A DNA stretch of 11,816 bases, taken from assembly GCA_025054735.1 (NCBI GenBank), contig JANWZG010000066.1, positions 1-11,816 on the forward strand, written 5' to 3'. Source of the DNA: Cyanobacteriota bacterium. GTDB lineage: Bacteria; Cyanobacteriota; Cyanobacteriia; SKYG9. Positions 1 to 6,346 of this stretch are shown here, piece by piece (position 1 is the first letter of the stretch; every line of letters starts with the position of its first letter). The translations under genes and the position numbers were made by a program. The notes under the pieces are model-generated. The model had not been told where the DNA came from, made no database searches, and worked only from the letters and a program-made list of their open reading frames with translations.

Positions 1-977
1 TGATGGGGCAATGACTCGATGATAGGTGCCGATCGTCCATAAGGGCGAGGACGCAACCCTGACCATTGGTGCAGAATTTCTCCAGTAGCAAGGGCAGGAC
101 AAAAGGCGATTGCTTGCTGTCTCACCTGCTCTAGCAAACCAGGATTTGCTTGGGGCAGGGCATCTGGGCTGTCAACCTCAGGAAACTCTACCGTAGCCCC
201 CACCCAATACTCATTATTTCCCAAGGGGACAATGTGAGTATCGTTACCAGTAACCACTGGCTGGAGAGCAGATGTTCCCAGGGGTGTTGGCAACCGTAGT
301 CGTAGAGCCTGCCCCAATACTGGCCGAATATCTACTGCTTGCTGACTGAGGGCAGAAGATCCTATACCTGCTGCAATTACTATCCAGTCTGCACTCAAAC
401 TTCCCTGATCTGTCAACATCTGTCCCTTAGCCCCAATGCCATGAACCGTAACTCCTAATTGAAACTGCACACCCTGTTGTTTAGCAGCCGCTACCAGCGC
501 TAGTGTCAACTCAGTCGGATGCACTTGCCGATCGTCTAGCGAATGCACCGCAGCCACCAATTCTGGGTGATCGAGATAGGGGTAGGCTGTCTGGAGTTGT
601 GCCCGATCAAGCATCACTAGCCGCCATCCTTGGGCTTGACGCAAGGCAGCGAGGCGCTCCCACACTGGCAACTCCTCCCTCGCAAAGCAAAGGTGTAACA
701 AGCCTTGGCGATTATAGGGAATGCGACGACCAGTAATTGCTTCTAATTCTGGGATTAGTGCATCGTAGCGACGTATGCTATCAAGGCGCATGTGCATACC
801 ACTACCCTTAACCTTGTGACTGATGGCTGCCATCAACACCCCCAATGCAGCACCTGTCGAGCCTTGAGCCGGTAGTTGTCGATCGTACACTGTTATCGCC
901 ATATCAGGACAGCGACTGAGTTCATAGGCAATCATTGCCCCCACAACACCGCACCCTACAATCGCTACTGTTTGCAT
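1..977 (-). CDS. FAD-dependent oxidoreductase, DAO (D-amino acid/glycine oxidase) family, 3' end off window
   Basis: Reading the minus strand from ATG at 977 gives 325 uninterrupted codons that run off the left edge, so the C-terminus is missing. The N-terminus (MQTVAIVGCGVVGAMIAYEL) is a Rossmann dinucleotide-binding fold with GxGxxG at residues 8-13, and an acidic residue (TVYDR, about residue 32) closes beta-2 for FAD ribose binding. Near the edge, GLRPRPYGRSAPIIE matches the conserved C-terminal FAD-contact block of the DAO fold. These proteins oxidise amines or amino acids such as glycine, sarcosine or D-amino acids with O2, giving an imine and H2O2. The substrate cannot be read here. 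It is not the ThiO-ThiG fusion, as far as visible. It is divergent from the methyltransferase, with 86 nt between the two starts, so the promoters probably share that gap. The family is confident; the specificity is unknown. Confidence 0.9.
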   Translation of the reverse strand, partial: MQTVAIVGCGVVGAMIAYELSRCPDMAITVYDRQLPAQGSTGAALGVLMAAISHKVKGSGMHMRLDSIRRYDALIPELEAITGRRIPYNRQGLLHLCFAREELPVWERLAALRQAQGWRLVMLDRAQLQTAYPYLDHPELVAAVHSLDDRQVHPTELTLALVAAAKQQGVQFQLGVTVHGIGAKGQMLTDQGSLSADWIVIAAGIGSSALSQQAVDIRPVLGQALRLRLPTPLGTSALQPVVTGNDTHIVPLGNNEYWVGATVEFPEVDSPDALPQANPGLLEQVRQQAIAFCPALATGEILHQWSGLRPRPYGRSAPIIESLPH

Positions 978-1063
978 AGGTGGTTGCTTATGCCCAGAGT
1001 TTGTTAGTGTCTAGTGTAGGCCATGCTGTTCAAACCCAAGCTGATTTTAGGTAACTACTCATC

Positions 1064-1837
1064 ATGACGACGGATTCTTCTAGCCATAGCCCTTCTCCTA
1101 CAAGTTCCACTGCCACTTGGCAAGACCGAGTAGCCGCATTTTCGTTTTGGTACCACCGGATTGAGCTACCCGGCAACATTGTCACACCAGGCGTTAACCC
1201 CCTTAGCCCAGAGAGCTACGGCATTCCTGAAGACTTGACTGGAAAGCGAGTACTAGACGTGGGGGCATGGGATGGCTACTGGAGCTTTGAGGCATTGAAA
1301 CGGGGTGCTAGGGAAGTAGTGGCGATCGACGACTTTTCAGACTACATGGGCAAGCTAGACCAGCGCTACGCTTGGGACACCTTTGACCTTTGTCGAGAAG
1401 CTCTAGGCTATGGTGAAGATGTTTGCCAGCGGCATGAACTATCAGTTTATGACGTAGATGAACTCTGGCTGGGTCGATTTGATGTGGTGTTTTTCTTTGG
1501 GACACTCTACCACCTGCGATACCCACTGCTTGCCCTTGATCGCCTAGCAGCCATTTGTGACGGCAGCCTGTATGTTGAATCAGCCATCCTAGACGACTAT
1601 AGCCCCTACCAAGGGGGATTTGGTCATGGCTATCCTGGGCGGCAAATGGTGATGGAATTTTATCCCGGCGCGGAGTATGCAGGCAATGAAACAAACTACT
1701 GGGTACCGACTTTGTGGTGTTTAGCAAACATGGTTAAGTCCGCTGGGTTTGCTCAAGTATCCGCCTGGAAGTTAACAGATACCCCTACCAGTATTGGTCT
1801 TTGTCGCGGGTTTGTCACTGGGCACAAGATAGAGTGA
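1064..1837 (+). CDS. class I SAM-dependent methyltransferase (DUF1698/CmoB-like)
   Basis: This 257-residue soluble protein opens with a Ser/Thr/Pro-rich, probably disordered tail (residues 2-18). A helical block follows with LPGNIVTPGVNP (about 35-46), a segment common in DUF1698-type methyltransferases. Motif I of the SAM fold is VLDVGAWDG at residues 63-71, and the acidic end of beta-2 is VVAIDDF (about 85-91). The motif IV region is FDVVFFFGTLYHLRYPL (139-155), typical of this group, which includes the tRNA-modifying CmoB fold. The C-terminal third is a variable cap likely to set the acceptor, so the substrate is unknown. The start is ATG 1064; a weak TAGG lies 12 nt upstream, and no better start is evident. 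The gene is convergent with the FecR gene (69-nt gap) and divergent from the FAD oxidase. Fold assignment is strong; function is only a methyltransferase. Confidence 0.88.
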   Translation: MTTDSSSHSPSPTSSTATWQDRVAAFSFWYHRIELPGNIVTPGVNPLSPESYGIPEDLTGKRVLDVGAWDGYWSFEALKRGAREVVAIDDFSDYMGKLDQRYAWDTFDLCREALGYGEDVCQRHELSVYDVDELWLGRFDVVFFFGTLYHLRYPLLALDRLAAICDGSLYVESAILDDYSPYQGGFGHGYPGRQMVMEFYPGAEYAGNETNYWVPTLWCLANMVKSAGFAQVSAWKLTDTPTSIGLCRGFVTGHKIE

Positions 1838-1906
1838 GAGCAACCAACGCAAAGGGCGGCGACGTTCTGGAAAGCGAGCATTGGGATACAGTTGGCGATA
1901 GGCTGC

Positions 1907-2581
1907 TTACACCCTGGGTAAATGGGGAATGTTGTCGCGGTAGTCGTTCAAGAAATCACTAGTGATGAGTTGATTGTATTCTGATTGCGATAGCCGCCGC
2001 ACTGCTCTCAGTTTGCGATCGTGCCCAATGGCCACAGCCTGTCCCATCCGTAGACGCACAGGTTGAAAGACCGGTACCCCTCCAGCGGAACTGTGCAAAC
2101 TTCGTACTTCTACCTCACCTTCCAACACCGAAATGTCTTCATTACCATCTGGGGCAACAGACAAGACATAGGTTGTGCTCCGGACACCTACAACCACCGA
2201 GTTAGTGCAACCCTTCCTAGCTCCACCGACCAACATGGTGCCCTGTTGAACAGGGATACAATCATTGCCTACCGTTAACACTGCATGTTGAGAGAGACGG
2301 ACAATAGCACCAGTGTTAAAGCTGAGCTGAGCACGGGCACGTTTAGTGCTCACCGTCTCACCCCGCTTGGCCACAGCATTGACGGGTACCTGCCGATTTT
2401 GGATGTAGACTCGATTCCCATCCAGAATGTCAGTTACCTGAGCTTGGGAGGCACTTTGTCCAGTAGCTGGCACGATCGCTGCCAGCACAACAACACCCAC
2501 GCTGACAAGGAGGAGCAGGAGAAATTTAAGCTGACGAGGTAACCTAGTGGCTCTGCGGCTACGTTGGATAGTCAGGCACAT
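1907..2581 (-). CDS. FecR-domain protein, membrane-anchored or exported
   Basis: This 224-residue protein has a basic N-terminus (RSRRATRLPRQLKF), then a strongly hydrophobic segment at residues 20-38 and a plausible exported remainder. It is either a signal peptide or an N-terminal membrane anchor. The body is a FecR-type beta domain: VAKRGETVSTKRARAQLSFNTGAIVRLSQHAVLTVG (about 70-105), continuing to ISVLEGEVEVR (150-160). In Gram-negative iron transport FecR proteins pass a periplasmic signal to a sigma factor, but stand-alone cyanobacterial versions lack that partner. No sigma gene or TonB receptor is nearby, so only a periplasmic ligand-sensing or scaffold role can be inferred. Cys108 and Cys125 could form a disulfide. 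The start is ATG 2581 with no clear Shine-Dalgarno. The frame stays open for 44 codons past the TAA with coding-like sequence, so the annotated end may be a premature stop. Confidence 0.85.
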   Translation of the reverse strand: MCLTIQRSRRATRLPRQLKFLLLLLVSVGVVVLAAIVPATGQSASQAQVTDILDGNRVYIQNRQVPVNAVAKRGETVSTKRARAQLSFNTGAIVRLSQHAVLTVGNDCIPVQQGTMLVGGARKGCTNSVVVGVRSTTYVLSVAPDGNEDISVLEGEVEVRSLHSSAGGVPVFQPVRLRMGQAVAIGHDRKLRAVRRLSQSEYNQLITSDFLNDYRDNIPHLPRV

Positions 2582-2704
2582 TGTGAGAATCTACTGACAA
2601 GCACCCAGGGTGAACCGCGATCAACTCTAGCACCCACGACAATAGTTCAGACTCCGTTGGTCTTGATTAGGTTCATGGACAAGATGACGCAACCAAAGAA
2701 AGCA

Positions 2705-3298
2705 TCACCTGTTAGAAACAGCCAAGGCATGATCGATTTGGCGATACAACGTCTCTAGGGTGCCTGAGTTGTCCAACACGATATTGGCATGGGCAATTTT
2801 CTCTGCGATTGGGAGTTGACTGCTAATACGGGCCTGGGCTTGTGCAATCGTCATGCCTCTAGCAATCAACCGCTGAAGTTGCTGATCTGGCCTACAGGTC
2901 ACTACCCAAATTTCAGACACCATATCTGTTAAGCCTGCCTCGAACAACAGTGGAATAGACAACACAACTAGGGGGGTTGTCGTCAACGCTGCTAGGGATT
3001 GGGCAAAGCGATCTCGTACATAGGGATGAATTTGCTGCTCTAACCAACGACGCTCATTTGCATCGGCAAACACAATAGTTCCTAACTGGGCACGGTTCAG
3101 ATTGCCATCAGGAAGCAAGATAGCTTGACCATAGCGATCGCTAATCCGCTCCAGAATAGGAGAGCCTATGGCCACAGCATCCCGTGCATAGACATCAGCA
3201 TCTAAGACAGGGATCCCATATTGACTGGCCATGTAGTTAGATACCGTGGTTTTTCCCATGCCTATGCCACCCGTTAAGCCGATTTGTCGTTGCGTCAT
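2705..3298 (-). CDS. coaE: dephospho-CoA kinase
   Basis: CoaE catalyses the last step of coenzyme A synthesis: ATP-dependent phosphorylation of the 3'-hydroxyl of the dephospho-CoA ribose, in the cytosol. The 197 residues match the family's usual length of about 200. The Walker A loop GGIGMGKT lies at residues 10-17, right after the start, as in the family. DAD (33-35) follows in the motif VLDADVYARD, which binds substrate and metal. The lid/CoA region holds QQIHPYVRDRF, and VVLSIPLLFEAGL is the conserved beta-strand and PLLFE block. The TCRPDQQLQRLIARG segment is the usual arginine-rich lid. ATG 3298 is the only sensible start because the P-loop begins 10 residues later. It lies 123 nt upstream of the FecR gene on the same strand, and co-transcription is possible but not shown. 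No key residue is missing. Confidence 0.97.
   Translation of the reverse strand: MTQRQIGLTGGIGMGKTTVSNYMASQYGIPVLDADVYARDAVAIGSPILERISDRYGQAILLPDGNLNRAQLGTIVFADANERRWLEQQIHPYVRDRFAQSLAALTTTPLVVLSIPLLFEAGLTDMVSEIWVVTCRPDQQLQRLIARGMTIAQAQARISSQLPIAEKIAHANIVLDNSGTLETLYRQIDHALAVSNR
3134..3141. repeat. HIP1 palindrome GCGATCGC (in coaE)
   Basis: This is an exact copy of the highly iterated palindrome of cyanobacterial genomes. It sits inside coaE and serves here mainly as a taxonomic marker. Confidence 0.9.
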
Positions 3299-3691
3299 GC
3301 CGTGAAATCACTGGAAGCGAAGGTTAGGATCATCTTACAGGCCAATTCCGAGCATCTTTAAGCCACAAGTAGATAACCAATGCACAGTTGGCTAGGAAGT
3401 TTACAGCGAGGACTTAATACCAATTCTCCAAAAGCCATTTACATAACCCCCTATCTTGTAGTAAGAACCCACAGCAATTCTGCTTAGGTAAACCGTAGTA
3501 TGGCCAGCTAACGTCAAGACCAACAACCTAGAAATACACTGCTGATGCCCGACCCTCTAGCCGTTGACTTACGACTAACTTCGACAACGAGTTATGGCAA
3601 TCCTATGAGGCGAAAGAAGGCTCAATGGCAACTGGCAGATGGTCTAAGGTCAGTTTGCTATCTGTGCAAGATTTGAGGCAGCACTGTCCCC
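3299..3691. other. intergenic stretch, no gene recognised
   Basis: These 393 bases lie between the coaE start and the minus-strand terminator. No reading frame with a credible start and protein-like composition was found on either strand. The part next to 3298 must hold the coaE promoter, but no convincing -35/-10 pair was picked out. No notable inverted repeat was seen. Confidence 0.6.
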
Positions 3692-3727
3692 AATAAAAAA
3701 CCGACAAGCCAAAAAAGCTAGTCGGTT
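3692..3727 (-). terminator. intrinsic terminator, minus strand
   Basis: Read on the minus strand, AACCGAC pairs with GTCGGTT (7 bp). One T/T mismatch follows, then AGC pairs with GCT around a loop of ttttttg, and a run of T residues (3692-3700) comes immediately after the stem. This is the standard rho-independent layout. It most likely ends the comFB/3921 transcript, leaving a 3' UTR of about 190 nt after the stop at 3921. On the plus strand the stem has no T-tail. Confidence 0.8.
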
Positions 3728-3746
3728 GATCGTGTGTTCCCTGTTG

Positions 3747-3770
3747 ATGACTCGGCTAGAGTTGAGTCAT
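3747..3770. other. 7-bp hairpin next to terminator
   Basis: ATGACTC and GAGTCAT form a perfect 7-bp stem with a 10-nt loop, followed on the plus strand by TATTATTTTC. It could be a weak plus-strand terminator or a 3'-UTR structure of the minus-strand transcript. No plus-strand gene ends nearby, so its role is undecided. Confidence 0.4.
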
Positions 3771-3920
3771 TATTATTTTCTAGTAACGTCGAAATTACTT
3801 CTACAGATAGAATCACAGGAAGCTCGTGACCTTTATCACAGCTTAATCAAGAAATGTTTCATAGTCAGTATCATCACGGATTGAGTTTTCTACGCGCAGC
3901 AGTAGGCGCTTGTAGGTTGA

Positions 3921-4607
3921 CTAGAGCCGATCGCGCCTGAGTGTAGGCAGCAGAGTCTGACAGGTAACTGGATTACCCTTAGCATCGTAGCTACAGGTAT
4001 AGGTCGCCAAACAAGTGCCTCGACTATCAAAAATTCGGACGTTGTATCCAAATTCGCTAGAGGCGCGACCAAATTGAGCTAAAAACCGATAGCGCTCAAC
4101 ATATCCTAGAGAAATCCAAAGCTGTTGGTTAACTAAAAGGTCTACTCGTGGTGGGTTCTGATCTCGCTGGGGATAGGCCGACCAACTCACCAATAACTTA
4201 CCGCCATACTGCGCTTGTGCCCACCACAAGCTAGGTACTGACGACGCTCGTTGGCAAGTTATCTTCTCAGTGACGATGCCATCGGGTAGTGCACAGTTTC
4301 CTATTTCCTCAACATCAGATAAGTCTCCTGGATAACGTTCGCCAAACACTGTATCCGATGGTAGAACCGATACAGATAGCGAATCTAACAGGCTAAGCTT
4401 AGCTAACTCAGTACAAACTCCCCACGCTGAGTTAGCAGTAACCGCACTGAAGAGTAGAGCAATAGTGGCCACAGGCAGTAGTCGCCACAATCGCTGTAGT
4501 ATCTGTAGCTGTTGGAGTGATAGTCGCCACAAACTAATACCTGTACATGGCACTGTTCCAGGCACTGCGTCGGTGAGGCTGAGCATCGTGGTGGTGATGG
4601 TCTCCAA
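3921..4607 (-). CDS. cysteine-rich, probably exported hypothetical protein; TTG start overlapping comFB
   Basis: I do not recognise a family. The 228-residue reading has a long N-terminal region, then a hydrophobic segment at about residues 43-58 (LLPVATIALLFSAVTANSAW) ending in a signal-peptidase-like small-residue patch. The mature part carries six cysteines, four of them as TC or GTC pairs near the C-terminus (SRGTCLATYTCSY, PVTCQT), suggesting disulfides in the periplasm. The start is TTG 4607, chosen because AGGAG lies 6 nt upstream (4614-4618). ATG 4586, 7 codons later, is the alternative but has poorer spacing. The first 74 nt overlap the end of the ComFB gene in another frame, so translational coupling is likely. 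A 12-bp direct repeat (4479-4490 and 4521-4532) encodes LWRL twice. Coding-like sequence continues in frame past the TAG. An alternative later start near the hydrophobic segment is possible. Confidence 0.65.
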   Translation of the reverse strand: METITTTMLSLTDAVPGTVPCTGISLWRLSLQQLQILQRLWRLLPVATIALLFSAVTANSAWGVCTELAKLSLLDSLSVSVLPSDTVFGERYPGDLSDVEEIGNCALPDGIVTEKITCQRASSVPSLWWAQAQYGGKLLVSWSAYPQRDQNPPRVDLLVNQQLWISLGYVERYRFLAQFGRASSEFGYNVRIFDSRGTCLATYTCSYDAKGNPVTCQTLLPTLRRDRL

Positions 4608-5046
4608 AGATCTCTCCTCTAGCAGATTTTGCTATTGCGTCTTCCACCTTAGCAACCACATTCTGCCAAGAGAGGTCATCGCAATGCAAGAGCAACCTTA
4701 ACGCTTGTAATGCCTTGTATGCATCGGAGCCTCCCTGATCTGCAGCATCTGGCGCGATCGGAGTTTCAATCCGCAAGGGATCTTTTTGCACAGCTAAGAC
4801 ACCTTGACGAACTGCTGTGGCAATTTGTTCACTATAGTCGCGCCGACCTCGTAAACACTGTTGCCGCCAGCCCTTCTCACTAGTAGCGTATAACGAAGGC
4901 AAGCGATTCAGCGCAAAAGCAGCAACCTCCTTTTTATTGAGATATCTAGCAAGTCGGGGGGGAATCATCCTAAATTGCTTGTCAATTTCCTCAGCAACCA
5001 GATGCTCCATGGCATTTCGGTAAACAAAGGCAGTGTTTGTATGCAT
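4534..5046 (-). CDS. comFB: ComFB-domain protein
   Basis: The 170 residues begin with the ComFB domain. FVYRNAMEHLVAEEID, RMIPPRLARYLNKKEVAAFALNRLP and SLYATSEKGWRQQ (about residues 8-70) follow the order and spacing of cyanobacterial family members. The domain was named from the Bacillus late-competence locus. Cyanobacterial members, including CdgR of Anabaena, have been reported as cyclic-di-nucleotide receptors, so a cytosolic signalling role is the best inference. The middle (WQNVVAKVEDAIAKSARG) is helical. The C-terminal tail has a natural HHHH run that arises where the reading frame overlaps the next gene. The start is ATG 5046 with GAGAG 8 nt upstream. A TTG at 5073 would add nine residues but lies outside the conserved region. 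It is probably first in a two-gene unit with the 3921 gene. Confidence 0.88.
   Translation of the reverse strand: MHTNTAFVYRNAMEHLVAEEIDKQFRMIPPRLARYLNKKEVAAFALNRLPSLYATSEKGWRQQCLRGRRDYSEQIATAVRQGVLAVQKDPLRIETPIAPDAADQGGSDAYKALQALRLLLHCDDLSWQNVVAKVEDAIAKSARGEIFGDHHHHDAQPHRRSAWNSAMYRY
4614..4618 (-). promoter_or_regulatory. Shine-Dalgarno AGGAG deciding the TTG start at 4607
   Basis: The minus strand reads AGAGGAGAGATCT then TTG. The AGGAG core has 6-nt spacing to the TTG codon and lies inside the ComFB coding sequence. It is one of the few strong ribosome-binding sites in the window and supports a non-ATG start. Confidence 0.65.
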
Positions 5047-5684
5047 AGCAACAACTCTCAGGAAACGAAACAATAGCGAGGATATTCAAGATGCCCTGTT
5101 ATCAAGTTTTCCCTAACAGTAATCATTCCAAGGGAAGTAAAGCTGATGTATCCAAGTGTTTTGTAGCCCGTAAGTTTCATTCTCTTACTTATTCCCTGAT
5201 TATTCCCTGAACACTTATAGTCTCTAAATGCATACCCCCCACAGAGTGGGTATGGAGTACCACGACTGCATGTGAACAGTGTAGCTTTCAACTATTAGGG
5301 CCATAGTAGCTTGGTCAAACTAGCATTAGGAACTATAAAACCTAGTCACAACGGACAAGAGTGTTTTTCAAACCTAAGGCTTTGGGTTCAGATTACCCAT
5401 TGTTGGCATCAGGTTCTATGACACAGTTGGCAAAGCCAACAGAGTTTATCAGACACTGACTACCAGACAAATACTACAAGTACCTAAGTAGTGGAATTAG
5501 GGTAGATGATGCACTAACAATTTACTAAGCACGGTAAGGTACTAACTACTAGTAATCCAGCTAACTCCACTCATTGTGTCTATATTAAGACGAATTTCTA
5601 GAGAGTTACAACTATTCAGTAATTGCCCATACTAAGGCTCAGTATTTCCTAATAGAAGATTAGCCAACTTTATGGATAAAATTA
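5047..5684. other. long intergenic region upstream of comFB
   Basis: No credible gene was seen in these 638 bases. An open frame at 5058-5291 (minus) lacks protein-like character. The stretch holds an 11-bp tandem repeat (5189-5210) and a hairpin CATACCC/GGGTATG (5231-5254). It also has a perfect GTTGGC-aaa-GCCAAC hairpin (5426-5440) without a T-tail. The comFB promoter must lie here, but no convincing -35/-10 pair was found. Confidence 0.55.
5189..5210. repeat. perfect 11-bp tandem repeat upstream of comFB
   Basis: TTATTCCCTGA occurs twice without a gap (5189-5199 and 5200-5210). On the comFB strand it reads TCAGGGAATAA twice, about 143-164 nt before the ATG. An 11-bp period is close to one helical turn, so two bound protein subunits would lie on the same DNA face. 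An activator or repressor site is an inference. Confidence 0.6.
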
Positions 5685-5899
5685 GTGCTAAGTTGCTATA
5701 GCTTAGGCACATCAGTTTATAGATTCAACTTAGTATGGATGAAGCTGCTTAGGGCAGTGCTGCAAGCGTAAATTTAGGGGCAATGTTTCAAGTAAGTCTC
5801 TTAGACAGAGGCTTACCTGAAACACTAAGTTAACGCCCTAACAGGGCAGATTCAGGAACTGTGTGTGCGATTGTCCCATCACACAGCCAAATCGCCCTG
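5685..5899. ncRNA. candidate structured RNA, strand undetermined
   Basis: This is a chain of helices in a region with no gene. (1) 5685-5692 pairs with 5702-5710, 8 bp with one bulge. (2) GCTT 5747-5750 pairs with AAGC 5764-5767, with GCA/TGC inside. (3) TTAGGGGC 5774-5781 pairs with GCCCTAA 5835-5841 and encloses a long hairpin, 5785-5801 with 5807-5823, of 15 Watson-Crick pairs plus one wobble and one mismatch around TAGAC. (4) CAGGGC-a-GATT 5842-5852 pairs with AATC-GCCCTG 5890-5899 and encloses CTGTGTG/CACACAG (5859-5865, 5880-5886). GCCCTAA can also pair with TTAGGGC 5749-5755, and its GCCCT with AGGGC 5843-5847, so alternative folds are possible. I could not match it to 6S RNA, tmRNA, RNase P, SRP RNA, Yfr1 or a known riboswitch. 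It could instead be an unusual 3' UTR of the 6009 gene or a repeat element. Confidence 0.45.
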
Positions 5900-6008
5900 C
5901 CAGTCCTCATTACTACCAGAATTCCCTGGGCAATCTAAAGAATTGTATACTTTTAACTCTGTAATACGTCCCAGTTATCGCTGGCTTAGATCTACTTAGG
6001 TATTAGAT

Positions 6009-6182
6009 CTACGAGGAAATACGTAACTCTCCGCGCTGAAGTGCTCGGAATACATGGGTAATTAGTTCATGTTCCTCCTCACTAATCGACTGACAAGACA
6101 TTAGCAATAGCTGATCTGTGGGGCTAATTTGACGAAGGGTGAGAATACGATCAACGATTTCCTTAACCGACAGCTTAGACAT
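6009..6182 (-). CDS. 57-residue conserved-type cyanobacterial small protein
   Basis: ATG 6182 opens a 57-codon frame: MSKLSVKEIVDRILTLRQIS, then a segment with DQLLLMS, ISEEEHELI and VFRALQRGELRI. From memory, it resembles a family of short cyanobacterial proteins with the pattern IVxxIL..RQI..DQ.LLM..ISxEE..LI..VF..L..G.(I/L)RV, whose function I do not know. The predicted structure is all helical and soluble, with no cysteine pattern or membrane segment. The usual spacer between LLM and ISEEE is shortened here. There is no clear Shine-Dalgarno. It is divergent from era with a 164-bp gap containing a direct repeat and a hairpin. Codon use is like that of the neighbours. A regulatory or adaptor role is only a guess from size and fold. 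Confidence 0.72.
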   Translation of the reverse strand: MSKLSVKEIVDRILTLRQISPTDQLLLMSCQSISEEEHELITHVFRALQRGELRISS

Positions 6183-6283
6183 AGCGCTTCAACGATGCAC
6201 AACGATTGGATACCTAATGATTAATAGGGCATTCTCTAGTCCACAGTCGTAATGACTATCTTGTCTGCAAGTGATTGTCGTCA

Positions 6284-6309
6284 CAATACAAGTCGCGCTC
6301 AATACAAGT
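6284..6309. repeat. 10-bp direct repeat between the small gene and era
   Basis: CAATACAAGT occurs at 6284-6293 and 6300-6309, with a 16-bp period. It sits between divergent starts and just upstream of the era leader hairpin, so it could be a paired operator or a promoter duplication. No protein can be named. Confidence 0.5.
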
Positions 6310-6327
6310 GCCCTTACATGAAGGGCA
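6309..6327 (+). promoter_or_regulatory. era: hairpin in the era leader
   Basis: TGCCCTT (6309-6315) pairs perfectly with AAGGGCA (6321-6327) around ACATG. It ends 20 nt before the first possible era start codon and has no T-run. If transcribed it would form a stable 7-bp stem in the 5' UTR. On DNA it could equally be a protein site. Confidence 0.4.
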
Positions 6328-6346
6328 AGCTGGCTGATAATAGATC

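Noticed and set aside
503..736. 77-codon plus-strand frame
   Set aside because: It is antisense to the FAD oxidoreductase, whose motifs are clear over the same bases.
1308..1727. 139-codon open frame on the minus strand
   Set aside because: It lies entirely inside the well-supported methyltransferase gene, and its product has no recognisable motif; it is a shadow frame.
1907..2581. FecR/FecI iron-signalling system
   Set aside because: No ECF sigma factor or TonB-dependent receptor gene is present in the window; only the FecR-type domain can be supported.
4479..4532. 12-bp direct repeat TAGTCGCCACAA as a regulatory element
   Set aside because: It lies in coding sequence, the copies are 42 bp (14 codons) apart in the same frame, and it encodes LWRL twice. 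A small internal duplication is the simpler explanation.
5058..5291. 77-codon minus-strand frame upstream of comFB
   Set aside because: It has no protein-like pattern, overlaps the comFB 5' region and spans the tandem repeat. It is more likely promoter or leader DNA.
5426..5440. Perfect GTTGGC/GCCAAC hairpin as a terminator
   Set aside because: There is no T-run on either side in the needed orientation and no gene ends nearby.
5685..5899. Identification of the helix chain as 6S RNA or tmRNA
   Set aside because: There is no single long rod with a central bubble as in 6S RNA, and no tmRNA-like acceptor end or tag-peptide frame. A known identity cannot be claimed by eye.
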